From IMG/VR virus record IMGVR_UViG_3300047297_000194, positions 1-38,650 of that record: a DNA stretch of 38,650 nucleotides; one strand, written 5' to 3'. The position numbers and the translations under genes were made by a program. This DNA comes from a virus. The notes beneath the pieces were generated by a model. The model did not search any database. It was not told the DNA's origin and worked only from the letters and a program-made list of their open reading frames with translations. Of the stretch, positions 25,676 to 33,497 are shown in pieces; within the stretch, counting starts at the first letter, position 1; every line of letters begins with the position of its first letter.

Positions 25676-26241
25676 CAGATCAGGTCTTCTGCGCTGGCGG
25701 CAAAGTCAGCGAACTCGCTGGCCGATGCCGTGGAGCCGCCACCGAAGTTCTCGCCGTCATTGGCGAACATGACGCCACGCAGGGTGCAGTTAATGCGCTG
25801 ACCCCACTTGTTGTCCTGCGGCCAGATGTCAACCGACGCGTGGACGTAGCAGCCTGAATAGATCAGACGCTCAATCTCTGCCTTGCTGGTGACTTCGTTG
25901 CCGAGGCGATCGACCACAGTCGGTTGCGTACCGGCGTTGCGTGCAGAGAGGTAGAACTTGCCCTCAAAGCCCGCATATGGCTGCCGCGTCTTCTTGTTGC
26001 GGTACTCCGCCTCAACGTAGCAGATCTTCTTGTCGTCGGTCAGGGCGTCGATTACGTCCTGCGCCTCGTCCTTCCACTTGTCCTTGGCTGCCTCCAAGAT
26101 GGCGTCCTTGATTTGCTTCACGTGCTCGCCCTTCGGGTCGACGATTAGCTTTGCACCGTAGGCTGGCTCGCCCTCGCCGAAGGATTGCGGCGCACCCAGA
26201 GCTGGGAAGGCGATACGGATATTTTTAAGCATTACTTGCAT
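25675..26241 (-). CDS. DUF2815 probable single-stranded DNA-binding protein
   Basis: 188 aa. The N-terminus MLKNIRIAFPALGAPQSFGE and the sections YGAKLIVDPKGEHVKQIKDA and YSGCYVHASVDIWPQDNKWG then INCTLRGVMFANDGENFGGG are those of the DUF2815 family, an OB-fold group regarded as phage SSB. The acidic C-terminus ending EFADFAASAEDLI resembles the partner-binding tail of SSBs. GAGGAAA lies upstream of the first ATG; a second ATG at residue 4 is also possible. It lies between the DUF2800 nuclease and the GapR-like gene, as in the known cassette. Confidence 0.88.
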   Translation of the reverse strand: MQVMLKNIRIAFPALGAPQSFGEGEPAYGAKLIVDPKGEHVKQIKDAILEAAKDKWKDEAQDVIDALTDDKKICYVEAEYRNKKTRQPYAGFEGKFYLSARNAGTQPTVVDRLGNEVTSKAEIERLIYSGCYVHASVDIWPQDNKWGQRINCTLRGVMFANDGENFGGGSTASASEFADFAASAEDLI

Positions 26242-26252
26242 TTTTCATTTCC

Positions 26253-27440
26253 TCAGTTTGCAGTTAAGTCACGGAAGTCGTCCATGACAGGTTTTACGAC
26301 CATCTCTGGCCGCTTATCGGTGGCGGGTGCCACTGATGGCTTGCCCTCGCTCCGAACGATCTGCTCTTGCAGGCTCGCCCAGCGCTTGGGTTGTCCTTTG
26401 AATGTCCTCTCAGCCGTGGTGGGGCTGATCAGCTTGAAGTCATAGACCTGATCGTCGCGCAGGCGGAAGGTCTTCTTCATCATCTCCTCAACGGCCTCTG
26501 GGTCTTTCCACGTGCGGTTGCCAGCGCGCCCTGCGACCAGTTTGTAGCCGGTGACGGGCTGACCCGCAAGCAGGCGACGCTCGGCCTCGGCACGAACAGC
26601 CTTACACCACTGCTCGACCAATTCAACTTTCGACAGGGCGACAGGCAGGTAATTGTCGCTGGTCTCCGACGTAATCTCCTGCGGCACCAGATCGGCGAAG
26701 TCGCTGATGTCCGCCGCGCCGCCGACCACTTCGGCCATCTCGGCGCGCAGGGCTGGGCATGTAGCCTTCGCCTTGCAGAACTTGCACTGCTTCTCGCCGG
26801 GCACAAGATCCGCGTCAGGTGACTGCACCTTGTCCGCCGCGCTGCGAACGTCGTCCCCGAAGGCGAGCAGTTGCTCGACGGGTATGCAATGTTCGCTGAC
26901 GTGGTTCAGACGCGGCTGGTGGATGACCATCGTGACGGTGTCGAAGTCGCCTATGAGGTCGTACTCGTTCAGCGCGCCGAGGGCGTACAGCATGAGCTGC
27001 GGGTTGTCGCCCGCGTCAACACGGACGCCCGTGCCGTACTTCAAGTCAATGATGATGATCTCACTGCCCTTGATGATGACAACGTCAGATGTGCCGCCCG
27101 CGCCGTCCTCGCCCGTCAGGTGACCGATGGCAACGCGCTTCTCGACCATAAGTTCGCCACCCTCGGCGTACTCGCGGACGAGCTTCATGTAGTCCTTGAC
27201 GTGGTCGATCATAGTCTGGTCGATGATGAAGTCGAACCCGTCAACGGACGCAGGCTTGTCGATCATGAGCGCAGGGTCTGCGTTGCTTATGAGGCACTCT
27301 GACGCAAGCTCATGCGCCACAGTCCCCTCGGCAGCAAACTTGCTGCTGCTGTCGGGGTACTCGGCCTCAAGCGCGACACTGCCGGGGCAGGCCATCCAGC
27401 GGTGCGCGCCGGACGGGCTTAGTTTGGCGTGGACGCTCAC
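26253..27440 (-). CDS. DUF2800 Cas4/RecB-like exonuclease
   Basis: 395 aa. It begins [20 protein letters not shown] with the first iron-sulphur-type cysteine. The region [14 protein letters not shown] follows, then [20 protein letters not shown] (the DxK of the PD-(D/E)XK core) and [12 protein letters not shown] with the conserved Gln. The C-terminal cysteines [16 protein letters not shown] complete a possible 4Fe-4S cluster as in Cas4 and AddB-type nucleases. The family is the standard first enzyme of the DUF2800-DUF2815-PolA cassette and probably degrades DNA ends during recombination-dependent replication. Length and motif order are normal. Confidence 0.9.
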   Translation of the reverse strand: MSVHAKLSPSGAHRWMACPGSVALEAEYPDSSSKFAAEGTVAHELASECLISNADPALMIDKPASVDGFDFIIDQTMIDHVKDYMKLVREYAEGGELMVEKRVAIGHLTGEDGAGGTSDVVIIKGSEIIIIDLKYGTGVRVDAGDNPQLMLYALGALNEYDLIGDFDTVTMVIHQPRLNHVSEHCIPVEQLLAFGDDVRSAADKVQSPDADLVPGEKQCKFCKAKATCPALRAEMAEVVGGAADISDFADLVPQEITSETSDNYLPVALSKVELVEQWCKAVRAEAERRLLAGQPVTGYKLVAGRAGNRTWKDPEAVEEMMKKTFRLRDDQVYDFKLISPTTAERTFKGQPKRWASLQEQIVRSEGKPSVAPATDKRPEMVVKPVMDDFRDLTAN

Positions 27441-27913
27441 TTGCCCAACGCCTCTTGGCAGCGGGCGACCAGTTCGTGCAGCCGCGCTGGCTCAACGTGC
27501 GACGCCTTTACCACACCGAAACTGGTCAGGATGCCTTCCATGAACGGCTTGCCGCGTGTCTCAACGACCTTGAGGACCAGCGCACGGAGGTCGATCTCGT
27601 CGGCAGGCGGGGCAATCGGCAGGTCGACTACCTCCAGCTCTTCGTCCTCAGAGGCCAATGCCGCAGGGGCAGAGGTGTCCGTAGACGCTTCCGCCTGTTT
27701 TGAAGATGACGCCGGTGTTGCCGCAGGCTCGGCAACCGGAGTAGGGTCCACGGGTGCGGCTTCGGCGACCTCCATGACTTCTTCCAGTGTTTGGGCACTT
27801 GTGCCCCCATTGGCGATGGGCACGACAGTCTGGCTATACAGGCTGTGCCCGATGGCCAACAGCTTGTCGGCGACTTCGGGGATGCTGTTGCCTGTTACTT
27901 CAATCTTAATCAT
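27437..27913 (-). CDS. Hypothetical early protein with acidic Ala/Pro-rich linker
   Basis: 158 aa. A short ordered N-terminus ([20 protein letters not shown]), a long low-complexity Ala/Pro/Ser/Glu linker (about 50-100) and a helical C-terminal domain ([14 protein letters not shown], then [20 protein letters not shown]). The layout of two small domains on a flexible acidic linker is common among phage accessory replication proteins. The family is not recognised. It overlaps the DUF2800 gene by four bases, so it belongs to the same operon. Confidence 0.7.
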   Translation of the reverse strand: MIKIEVTGNSIPEVADKLLAIGHSLYSQTVVPIANGGTSAQTLEEVMEVAEAAPVDPTPVAEPAATPASSSKQAEASTDTSAPAALASEDEELEVVDLPIAPPADEIDLRALVLKVVETRGKPFMEGILTSFGVVKASHVEPARLHELVARCQEALGK

Positions 27914-27916
27914 CTG

Positions 27917-28204
27917 TCAGTTTCCTTTTTTCAGTTCGTCAATAATACGGTCGCGCTCGCCCAGCATCAGTTCGAGGTTCTCAATCTCCTGCTCCAGCAG
28001 ATAAATCTTGTCGTCGAGTTGGTTCATGTCGAGCCGCGCATCTTCGGCAGCCTCCTTCGCCTCTTCGAGCTGTTCGTCAAATTCGGCCTGCACCCCACGC
28101 AAGCGCTCGGCCAGCACGATGGCCAGCTCTGCGCTGGGGTTGTACTTCGCGTCTTCAAGAAGTTTGCTGTCCTCGCACATGCGGTATGTGTTACGGTCTG
28201 TCAT
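27917..28204 (-). CDS. Coiled-coil protein
   Basis: 95 aa from the ATG at 28204, chosen because it lies one base after the upstream stop; the longer frame has no site and enters that gene. Residues 25-90 form one long charged coiled coil (EFDEQLEEAKEAAEDARLDM, then DKIYLLEQEIENLELMLGE). There is no TM segment and one cysteine. It could be an oligomerisation or regulatory partner; function unknown. Confidence 0.68.
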   Translation of the reverse strand: MTDRNTYRMCEDSKLLEDAKYNPSAELAIVLAERLRGVQAEFDEQLEEAKEAAEDARLDMNQLDDKIYLLEQEIENLELMLGERDRIIDELKKGN

Positions 28205-28205
28205 A

Positions 28206-28376
28206 TCAAAAGTTCCATTCAATAGCGCCGCGCTCGGCGGCAATGCGGCGGGCGTCGCGTTTATCCGCGACGGCGATTGTCTCAACCTTAAAGGGCCGAC
28301 CGTCGCCACCGATGTGGTGGATGTCCAGTTCCTTGCGGCCCCTTGCGTTGTAGTAGTTGGCGCGAAGTTCGGTCAT
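28206..28376 (-). CDS. Small hypothetical early protein
   Basis: 56 aa from the ATG at 28376, with GAGGAAGG nine bases upstream inside the end of the previous gene. Sequence begins MTELRANYYNARGRKELDIH and includes ADKRDARRIAAERGAIEWNF. Basic, probably one beta hairpin plus a helix. The family is not recognised. It is tightly packed between two other small genes of the unit headed by promoter cassette B. Confidence 0.65.
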   Translation of the reverse strand: MTELRANYYNARGRKELDIHHIGGDGRPFKVETIAVADKRDARRIAAERGAIEWNF

Positions 28377-28378
28377 GA

Positions 28379-28693
28379 TTATGCCTTCCTCGCTACGACC
28401 TTTACGGTCGTGTAGCCCTTGGCTACTTTCTGGTTCTTGCTGAACCACCGACCGTCGACGCCCAGCTCGCGGAGCTTGGCTTCGGCTGCCTTGGCGTCGA
28501 GCGACGAACGCTCGGCGACAGTGGACACGGTGGCGCGGAATGTGTTGCCTTCGACAGCACCCTCGCCGCCATTGACAAGGATGCCAATGAGGTTGGCCTC
28601 GATCGCCTTCAGTTCGGCAATCTGAGCCTTGATGTCGCCCAGACGGTCAACGACCGAACCGGCGAGGTCGATAGTGTTAAATTGAGTAGCCAT
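28379..28693 (-). CDS. Small conserved early protein, helical with basic C-terminal domain
   Basis: 104 aa. A helical N-terminus (DLAGSVVDRLGDIKAQIAEL KAIEANLIG region, about 9-38) is followed by GNTFRATVSTVAERSSLDAK and a basic end (SKNQKVAKGYTTVKVVARKA). This helix plus TVxxxERxxLDxKxAE pattern recurs in small phage proteins and may bind DNA; function unknown. It is the first gene behind promoter cassette B, with AAAGGGAAAA as the binding site. Confidence 0.72.
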   Translation of the reverse strand: MATQFNTIDLAGSVVDRLGDIKAQIAELKAIEANLIGILVNGGEGAVEGNTFRATVSTVAERSSLDAKAAEAKLRELGVDGRWFSKNQKVAKGYTTVKVVARKA

Positions 28694-28711
28694 TTGTATT
28701 TTCCCTTTCGT

Positions 28712-28760
28712 GTTGTTGGTGACACGGTCTCTAAACTAGCTGGTTGCAGGGGTCAACCCC
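28712..28760 (-). promoter_or_regulatory. Promoter-leader cassette B
   Basis: On the minus strand: AGGGG-TTGACC, then a 36-nt distance to ACCAACAAC. A possible -10 (TAGAGA) lies 17 bases after TTGACC. Upstream is an AT-rich stretch (AATTTTTTGCATTT) belonging to the last codons of the primase-helicase gene, whose TAG stop (28762-28760) abuts the GGGG. It heads the unit with the nuclease, SSB, GapR, polymerase and VRR-NUC genes. Confidence 0.78.
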
Positions 28761-30844
28761 TAAATGCAAAAAATTACATGTCCGTTCTTTATTTCTATCG
28801 GCGGGTCTTTGCGCTTGGCCAGCGACTGTATCGCACGGTCCAAATCGCGGCGGCGCAGGTCGCGCTTCGGCGGCTCTGGCTTTGTCATGGCGGCCAAGCA
28901 CTTGTCGAACAGCTCGGACAGTGGCGCACGCTCAACGCCCTCATACTCGCTTTCGATGATTTCAAGCACGTGACGCTCCTTCGGACCAAAGCGCTGGGCC
29001 TTGGGGCCGATTTCTTGCGGCACTGCGACAGGCACGTCGGCCTCAACGGCAACGCAGCTCGTGACAGGATCGCCGTCGGCGTCCATACCCACGACAATAG
29101 TCTCCAAGCGGAAGCCCCACTTCAGGCCGTCATCGCCGTCCTTCATCTTCGCAATGCGAAGCTCGCGGGTGCCGTTCTCGTGCTTCAATACCTCAAGCAC
29201 GGCGTCCGCCGCTGCGAACTTACCCGACCAACCGCGCACGCCCTTCGACGCGTCCTTGCCGCTGTGGTCCACCGCCAAGATCGTTGCGCCTGTGGCCATC
29301 TCCAGCGCGCGGGCGTTGCCCAGCGCCAGACCGACATCCTCGGAGCTGTTCTCGTTCGCGCCGGGCGTCACCTGCGCAAAGGTATCCACGATGATGACGT
29401 CCGCGCCGCCCGATGCGGCGACAGCCGCAGCCAACTCGGTCACGTCCTCGGACAGCAGGAAGTTCGGCGGCACGGTCAGCAGACCGATGTCGGCGTCGTT
29501 CGGGTCAATCTTGTGATACTTCAAATAGGCTTTGAGACGCTTGCTCATGCCCTTGCCGCCCTCGGCGGCGATGATTAGCACGCGGCCCTTCTTTACGCGG
29601 TTGCCCCGCCACTGGACACCCATCGCGATGGCGTAGGCTAAGTCGATTGCGACAAAGGTCTTGCCTGAGCCTGACGCGCCGAACAGCACAATCAGGCCCG
29701 CGTCGGGCAGCACGTTCTTAACGAGCCAGCCGCCCGGCTCCATCATGATGCTGACGGCCAGCGATGTAATCGGGAAGCGGCCAGTATAGTCTTCGGGCGT
29801 GAACATGCCCAAGGCAGGCGTGGCGGCAACCGCGCTCATTGCTGTGCGCAAGTCGTCAACAGTTGCCGCCAAGGTGGGGCGCGGGGTGGATGGTGCGCCA
29901 GCCTCCTTTGCCATCTTGAGAACGGTCGCCATGGTCACCTGACGGTGGCCCGAACCCTTGCGGCGTTCGAAGCTCTCCCACTGCGTCCGTAAACCTTCTT
30001 CGCTCGGATACTTCGACCCTTCCGAAGACCAGTCATTCCAGATCTCGAAGCCGGTGTCGTCGCCGTCGCACTCGTGATGTAGCGCCATGCCGACCCTGAT
30101 CCAGTCTTCGCGCGGCATGTCCGCGTCGAGCACAGCAAGCAGCTCTTCCATTTGCGCCACGGACAGGCCAATCTTCGGCTCACGCCCGACCATGAAGTCG
30201 TCAGGGTCAACCTCGCGCTCCTGCGTTGCGGCAAAGCGGGCCGCGCATAGCGGCGCGACCAGCGCATCCAGATCTGCGATAGTGTCCTCAAGGCCGAGCA
30301 GGTCGGTGTACGGCATGGCGTTGCCGGTGAAAGTCACGAAGCCATTGCTGGTGAAGGTTTCTAAGCCGTAGGGGTTGCCCTCGCTCGGCGACTTACGATT
30401 GCCGTAGGAGCCACGCACGAAGGCACGGATACCCATGCCGCTGGGCGAGTACTCGGCGTAGGTCTGGCTGGCAATCTGCTCAATCTCTGGCGGCAGCTTG
30501 CCCTGCGCATCGACGCAGTTGTCGAAGTCAAGCGCAGTGATGCCGAACTCTGGCATGAGCGCCAGACCCACGCCGGTGAAGCCACGCCGCGCAGCCGCGT
30601 CACGCGCAGCGGCGAAGGTCGTCATGCGTCCACGGTCATCTATACCACCCTGCTTGCCGTAGCGCTTGCCGCCGTCGGCATAGTAGGGCACTTTAAGCGG
30701 CTTGCCGTTGGGATTGTCTGGGTCTTGCTCGAACCGCCAAATCAGCCAGCCCTGTAGCTCCCGCAGCTCGGCAGGTGCCATCACGGTCGTATTGTGTGGT
30801 GTAATTGGTTGCACATTGCCCACAGGCGGTCCCTCCTCGCTCAT
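28760..30844 (-). CDS. Primase-helicase: PrimPol-like, PriCT-2 and RecA-like ATPase domains
   Basis: 694 aa from the ATG at 30844; an upstream in-frame start at 30910 would overlap the repressor gene. No clear site precedes either. Order: PrimPol-like domain with GITALDFDNCVDA (about 101-113, the acidic pair) and SPSGMGIRAFVRG (133-145). Then a PriCT-2-like helical domain (228-313, EDWIRVGMALHHECDGDD, TMATVLKMAKEAG). Then a RecA-like domain with Walker A GASGSGKT (389-396), LIIAAEGGKGMSKRL, Walker B DVIIVDTF and AVDHSGKDASKGVRG. It ends in a helical wing. It should prime synthesis and unwind DNA for the phage Pol A. No zinc ribbon is seen. Confidence 0.88.
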   Translation of the reverse strand: MSEEGPPVGNVQPITPHNTTVMAPAELRELQGWLIWRFEQDPDNPNGKPLKVPYYADGGKRYGKQGGIDDRGRMTTFAAARDAAARRGFTGVGLALMPEFGITALDFDNCVDAQGKLPPEIEQIASQTYAEYSPSGMGIRAFVRGSYGNRKSPSEGNPYGLETFTSNGFVTFTGNAMPYTDLLGLEDTIADLDALVAPLCAARFAATQEREVDPDDFMVGREPKIGLSVAQMEELLAVLDADMPREDWIRVGMALHHECDGDDTGFEIWNDWSSEGSKYPSEEGLRTQWESFERRKGSGHRQVTMATVLKMAKEAGAPSTPRPTLAATVDDLRTAMSAVAATPALGMFTPEDYTGRFPITSLAVSIMMEPGGWLVKNVLPDAGLIVLFGASGSGKTFVAIDLAYAIAMGVQWRGNRVKKGRVLIIAAEGGKGMSKRLKAYLKYHKIDPNDADIGLLTVPPNFLLSEDVTELAAAVAASGGADVIIVDTFAQVTPGANENSSEDVGLALGNARALEMATGATILAVDHSGKDASKGVRGWSGKFAAADAVLEVLKHENGTRELRIAKMKDGDDGLKWGFRLETIVVGMDADGDPVTSCVAVEADVPVAVPQEIGPKAQRFGPKERHVLEIIESEYEGVERAPLSELFDKCLAAMTKPEPPKRDLRRRDLDRAIQSLAKRKDPPIEIKNGHVIFCI

Positions 30845-30848
30845 GGGT

Positions 30849-31067
30849 TTAGTTGGCTGCAAAGAGAGCGGCAAGCTCTGGTTTAAACAACTCTGCGCGT
30901 GGGATGTCAAACATCTTCTCTATCTCCAGTGCGCGTTGGGCTGGCACCCAACCCTTACGCAGCCAGACGTAAACCGCCTGATGCGTGACACCGAGCTTGT
31001 GGGCGAGCGGGTTCGCGCCGCCCGCCATGTCGATGGCTTTCTGAATGCCTGTCATTTCAATCTCCAT
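30849..31067 (-). CDS. Cro/YdaS-like helix-turn-helix regulator
   Basis: 72 aa. GIQKAIDMAGGANPLAHKLG then VTHQAVYVWLRKGWVPAQRA and LEIEKMFDIPRAELFKP match the YdaS/Cro-like HTH family: helix 2 and recognition helix VTHQAVYVWL, then the wing-side WVP.RA motif. Such proteins bind operators as small dimers. The gene overlaps the upstream stop (TAATG), with a second ATG at residue 5. No divergent CI-like partner or integrase is present, so it may control timing of early or primase expression rather than lysogeny. Confidence 0.87.
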   Translation of the reverse strand: MEIEMTGIQKAIDMAGGANPLAHKLGVTHQAVYVWLRKGWVPAQRALEIEKMFDIPRAELFKPELAALFAAN

Positions 31068-31273
31068 TATGCGGCGAGCTTCTTACCGATGCGCGCCTCA
31101 ACGGCGTGTCGCAGCATGAGCGGCGACGTAATCCAGACCTTGGCCTCAACGCGGTAGCGCTGCGTGAGGCCGCTTAGTTCCATATCGACCTGCCGCAGTT
31201 GCTCGGCCAGCTTGTCGCGCTTGACGAGTGCCTTGCGTGCGTCGGAGAGAATTTCGTCAACTGTGTTGGTCAT
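31067..31273 (-). CDS. Small helical hypothetical protein
   Basis: 68 aa. A helical charged N-terminus (VDEILSDARKALVKRDKLAE) leads into QVDMELSGLTQRYRVEAKVW and a basic end. No recognised family, cysteine or TM segment. ATGA overlaps the upstream gene's stop and its own stop overlaps the regulator's start, so the three are co-translated. Confidence 0.62.
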   Translation of the reverse strand: MTNTVDEILSDARKALVKRDKLAEQLRQVDMELSGLTQRYRVEAKVWITSPLMLRHAVEARIGKKLAA

Positions 31274-31452
31274 TGATATGTCTTTCCCTTGGGGCCGATG
31301 CGGCCAGTCTTCGGGTTTCGGAAGTGGCCTTGCGCGATTAGCGCGTGGGCAGCGTCAAGCTCTTCGTAAAGGTCGGTCACAAGATCCGCTTGGCGCTTCA
31401 TTATGACCTTTGCGCGGCGCAATGCACGCCACGGATTGATAATGTCCATCAT
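31270..31452 (-). CDS. Small basic hypothetical protein
   Basis: 60 aa. Two adjacent ATGs begin the frame (31452 and 31449). The N-terminal half is basic and helical (NPWRALRRAKVIMKRQADLV), followed by an acidic helix and a glycine/lysine tail (RNPKTGRIGPKGKTYQ). The tail pattern is common in small phage proteins of unknown function. The site is GGGATACTGAC, similar to the leader of other genes in this arm. Confidence 0.62.
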   Translation of the reverse strand: MMDIINPWRALRRAKVIMKRQADLVTDLYEELDAAHALIAQGHFRNPKTGRIGPKGKTYQ

Positions 31453-31453
31453 G

Positions 31454-31540
31454 TCAGTATCCCTTCAGTGTGTGGTAAATGGTCCAAATGGCGAATATGA
31501 GCACCGCAGAAAACGCGATGTTTACAAGTGTGTGTAGCAT
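31454..31540 (-). CDS. 28-aa single-TM protein behind promoter cassette C
   Basis: An ATG at 31540 follows GAAGGGATACAAATC, and the frame runs 28 codons to TGA at 31454. The product (MLHTLVNIAFSAVLIFAIWT then IYHTLKGY) is nearly all one membrane helix with a short basic end. It is the first gene of its transcription unit and ends two bases before the next start. A good site, a fixed position behind the promoter cassette and the clean TM profile support it. It could be a host-membrane effector or superinfection factor; that is inference. Confidence 0.6.
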   Translation of the reverse strand: MLHTLVNIAFSAVLIFAIWTIYHTLKGY

Positions 31541-31555
31541 GATTTGTATCCCTTC

Positions 31556-31603
31556 GTTGTTGGTCCGTATGCAATACACAAGTTGATTGCGGATACAACC
31601 CCC
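31556..31603 (-). promoter_or_regulatory. Promoter-leader cassette C
   Basis: On the minus strand: GGGGG-TTGTAT, a possible -10 TATTGC 16 bases on, then GGACCAACAAC, 34 nt from TTG to ACC. The TAG stop of the upstream gene (31605-31603) overlaps its 5' end. It heads the unit 31540 to 28760. Confidence 0.72.
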
Positions 31604-31830
31604 TACGGCAAAATAATTGATGACTTCGGCTGCGGGGCCGCTCCGCGATGCAGATTGTCCTCAAGGCTCTCGATGATGCCGCCCACGAAGCCGCTGGCGA
31701 AGCGCAGCGTGCCGATGTCCGCAGGTCCGGCGGTGCGTGCGGCGACGTCTATGCCAATCTGCATCGTTGTCAGCATGTCAATGACGGCGGCTTTTTCGGC
31801 CTCGACTGCGGCTGTTATCTTCTTGCTCAT
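31603..31830 (-). CDS. Small hypothetical early protein
   Basis: 75 aa from the ATG at 31830, preceded by AAGGGAG at five bases; the frame opens five codons earlier. Sequence MSKKITAAVEAEKAAVIDML then TTMQIGIDVAARTAGPADIG, LRFASGFVGGIIESLEDNLH. Mostly helical, with no TM segment or cysteine. The family is not recognised. It ends the transcription unit that includes the DNA methyltransferase. Confidence 0.62.
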   Translation of the reverse strand: MSKKITAAVEAEKAAVIDMLTTMQIGIDVAARTAGPADIGTLRFASGFVGGIIESLEDNLHRGAAPQPKSSIILP

Positions 31831-31841
31831 GGGTGCTCCCT

Positions 31842-33497
31842 TCAAATGATTGAGATGTAGTCGTCAACGACGCGGATGCGCTCGCCGATCCAGCGCATGA
31901 CCGGCACGGCCATGCTGTTTCCTAATGCCTTGTAGCGTGGGCCGTCTGGGCAATCTTCTGCGCCCTTCTTGCGCCACGGTATGGCGGTGAAGTTGTCGGG
32001 GAAGCCTTGCAGCCGCTCACACTCAACGGGCGTCAGACGGCGGACAGTTGACTGTTGCTGCGCAAACAGGCTGCCGTTCGTTGCACTGGCGTTGCCGTTC
32101 CACTTCGTGCCGTAGGCTGCGGTCAGGCAGTCTGCCGTTGGTTGGAAGGTTTGTGTAGGGACCATAACCCCGTCATGGCGACCGCCACTTCCGCCCCTTT
32201 GTATTGTGCCTGCTAGGTCCACGCTGGCAGTCAGTTCCTCTGACCAGCCAATCGCGGGTTCATACGCCACTGCATGGCTGTGGCCCGCTTGCAGCGTGTA
32301 CGCTGGGTCGTGCTCGCCACCGAGGCCCAACCCGTCACGGCTGGTGTTCGATACGTCGGGGCCGCGCAGACCGAGCTGCGTGTTTATGGGGTAAGCGGCC
32401 CCTTCGGAGAATATATGCTGGTCCTGATGGGTGCTTATGGTGAAGGCCACTTCGTCGGAACCCAAGTAGCCCTTGCCGCCACCCTCGCATCCGCCTCTGA
32501 CTTTAAACGCGTGTGCCGCGTCAATCGCCACTGCGGGTGGATTACCGCCGCCATGACCTCCCAGCTTCAATGTCGGTGTGCTTCCGTCTGTCTGGCAGTC
32601 CGGGGTGGACATATTGCTGCTGAACGCCACGATATGGTCGGTGTCGCTTTGAGTGCCAGCAGTGCCGGGGTGGTGGGCGCGTAGTGTGCCGACAACATCA
32701 GGTCCGCGGTCAATGCACGGGCTGCTGTCATAGCGCGCCGTCAGCGTCCGTGCAGTGCCGTCCTCGTTGAAGGTGCTGGTGACGACGTGGCCGCTCTCGA
32801 CAGCCTCCGTGCCGCGTGGCCCCTTGTGCATCCCCGCAGTCAGCGGCCCTGCTAAATCAGGTCGTGCCCCTCCGTTGCCGCCACTGCCTCCAGTGCCTGC
32901 TGCAACCGTTCCGGCAGCTTCTTGCCTCTTTTCTCGGCTCGGCGCAGGATGCCCTGACATGCTGTGGCGCTCAAAGAGAACCGCTGCGGCAGGACGCCAG
33001 TCTCCAAGGTATCCGACAACGAACACACGACGGCGTCTTTGGGCCACTCCGAAGTACTGAGCGTCAAGCACTCGGTAGGCGAGGCCATACCCGAGGTCTT
33101 CCAGCGCCCCGAGGATGGAACCAAAGTCCCGTCCTCCGTTCGATGACAGGACACCGGGGACATTTTCCCAGACAATCCAGCGAGGTTGCTCTCTTTGAGC
33201 AAGTCGGCAAAACTCAAGGGCGAGGTTACCACGGTCGTCGTCCAGACCGCCTCGCAATCCTGCGACACTGAATGACTGGCAGGGTGTTCCCCCGACGAGG
33301 AGGTCGATTTTTCCATATTCATTTTTCCTAATGGTCGTGAAGTCGCCGTGCAGCGGCACGTCGGGATAGTGGTGTTGAAGAACTGCGCAGGGAAACTTTT
33401 CAATCTCCGAAAAGAATGCAGCCTCCCAGCCCATATGATGCCATGCGGCGGTTGCAGCCTCGATGCCACTGCAAACTGATCCGTAGCGGAAAGTCAT
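31842..33497 (-). CDS. C5-cytosine DNA methyltransferase (Dcm type)
   Basis: 551 aa from the ATG at 33497, whose ATGA overlaps the upstream stop; the frame itself is open further upstream. Motif I FRYGSVCSGIEAATAAWH (3-20), motif IV GGTPCQSFSVAG (69-80) with catalytic Cys73, motif VI ENVPG (111-115), motif VIII QRRRRVFVVG (153-162), motif IX LTPVECERLQGFPDNF, motif X ALGNSMAVPVMRWIG. The span between VIII and IX is about 300 residues, longer than in small Dcm enzymes and rich in glycine and short GT..A segments; it includes the target-recognition region. All catalytic motifs are intact. No neighbouring restriction enzyme is seen, so it is probably a solitary methylase protecting phage DNA. 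Confidence 0.94.
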   Translation of the reverse strand: MTFRYGSVCSGIEAATAAWHHMGWEAAFFSEIEKFPCAVLQHHYPDVPLHGDFTTIRKNEYGKIDLLVGGTPCQSFSVAGLRGGLDDDRGNLALEFCRLAQREQPRWIVWENVPGVLSSNGGRDFGSILGALEDLGYGLAYRVLDAQYFGVAQRRRRVFVVGYLGDWRPAAAVLFERHSMSGHPAPSREKRQEAAGTVAAGTGGSGGNGGARPDLAGPLTAGMHKGPRGTEAVESGHVVTSTFNEDGTARTLTARYDSSPCIDRGPDVVGTLRAHHPGTAGTQSDTDHIVAFSSNMSTPDCQTDGSTPTLKLGGHGGGNPPAVAIDAAHAFKVRGGCEGGGKGYLGSDEVAFTISTHQDQHIFSEGAAYPINTQLGLRGPDVSNTSRDGLGLGGEHDPAYTLQAGHSHAVAYEPAIGWSEELTASVDLAGTIQRGGSGGRHDGVMVPTQTFQPTADCLTAAYGTKWNGNASATNGSLFAQQQSTVRRLTPVECERLQGFPDNFTAIPWRKKGAEDCPDGPRYKALGNSMAVPVMRWIGERIRVVDDYISII

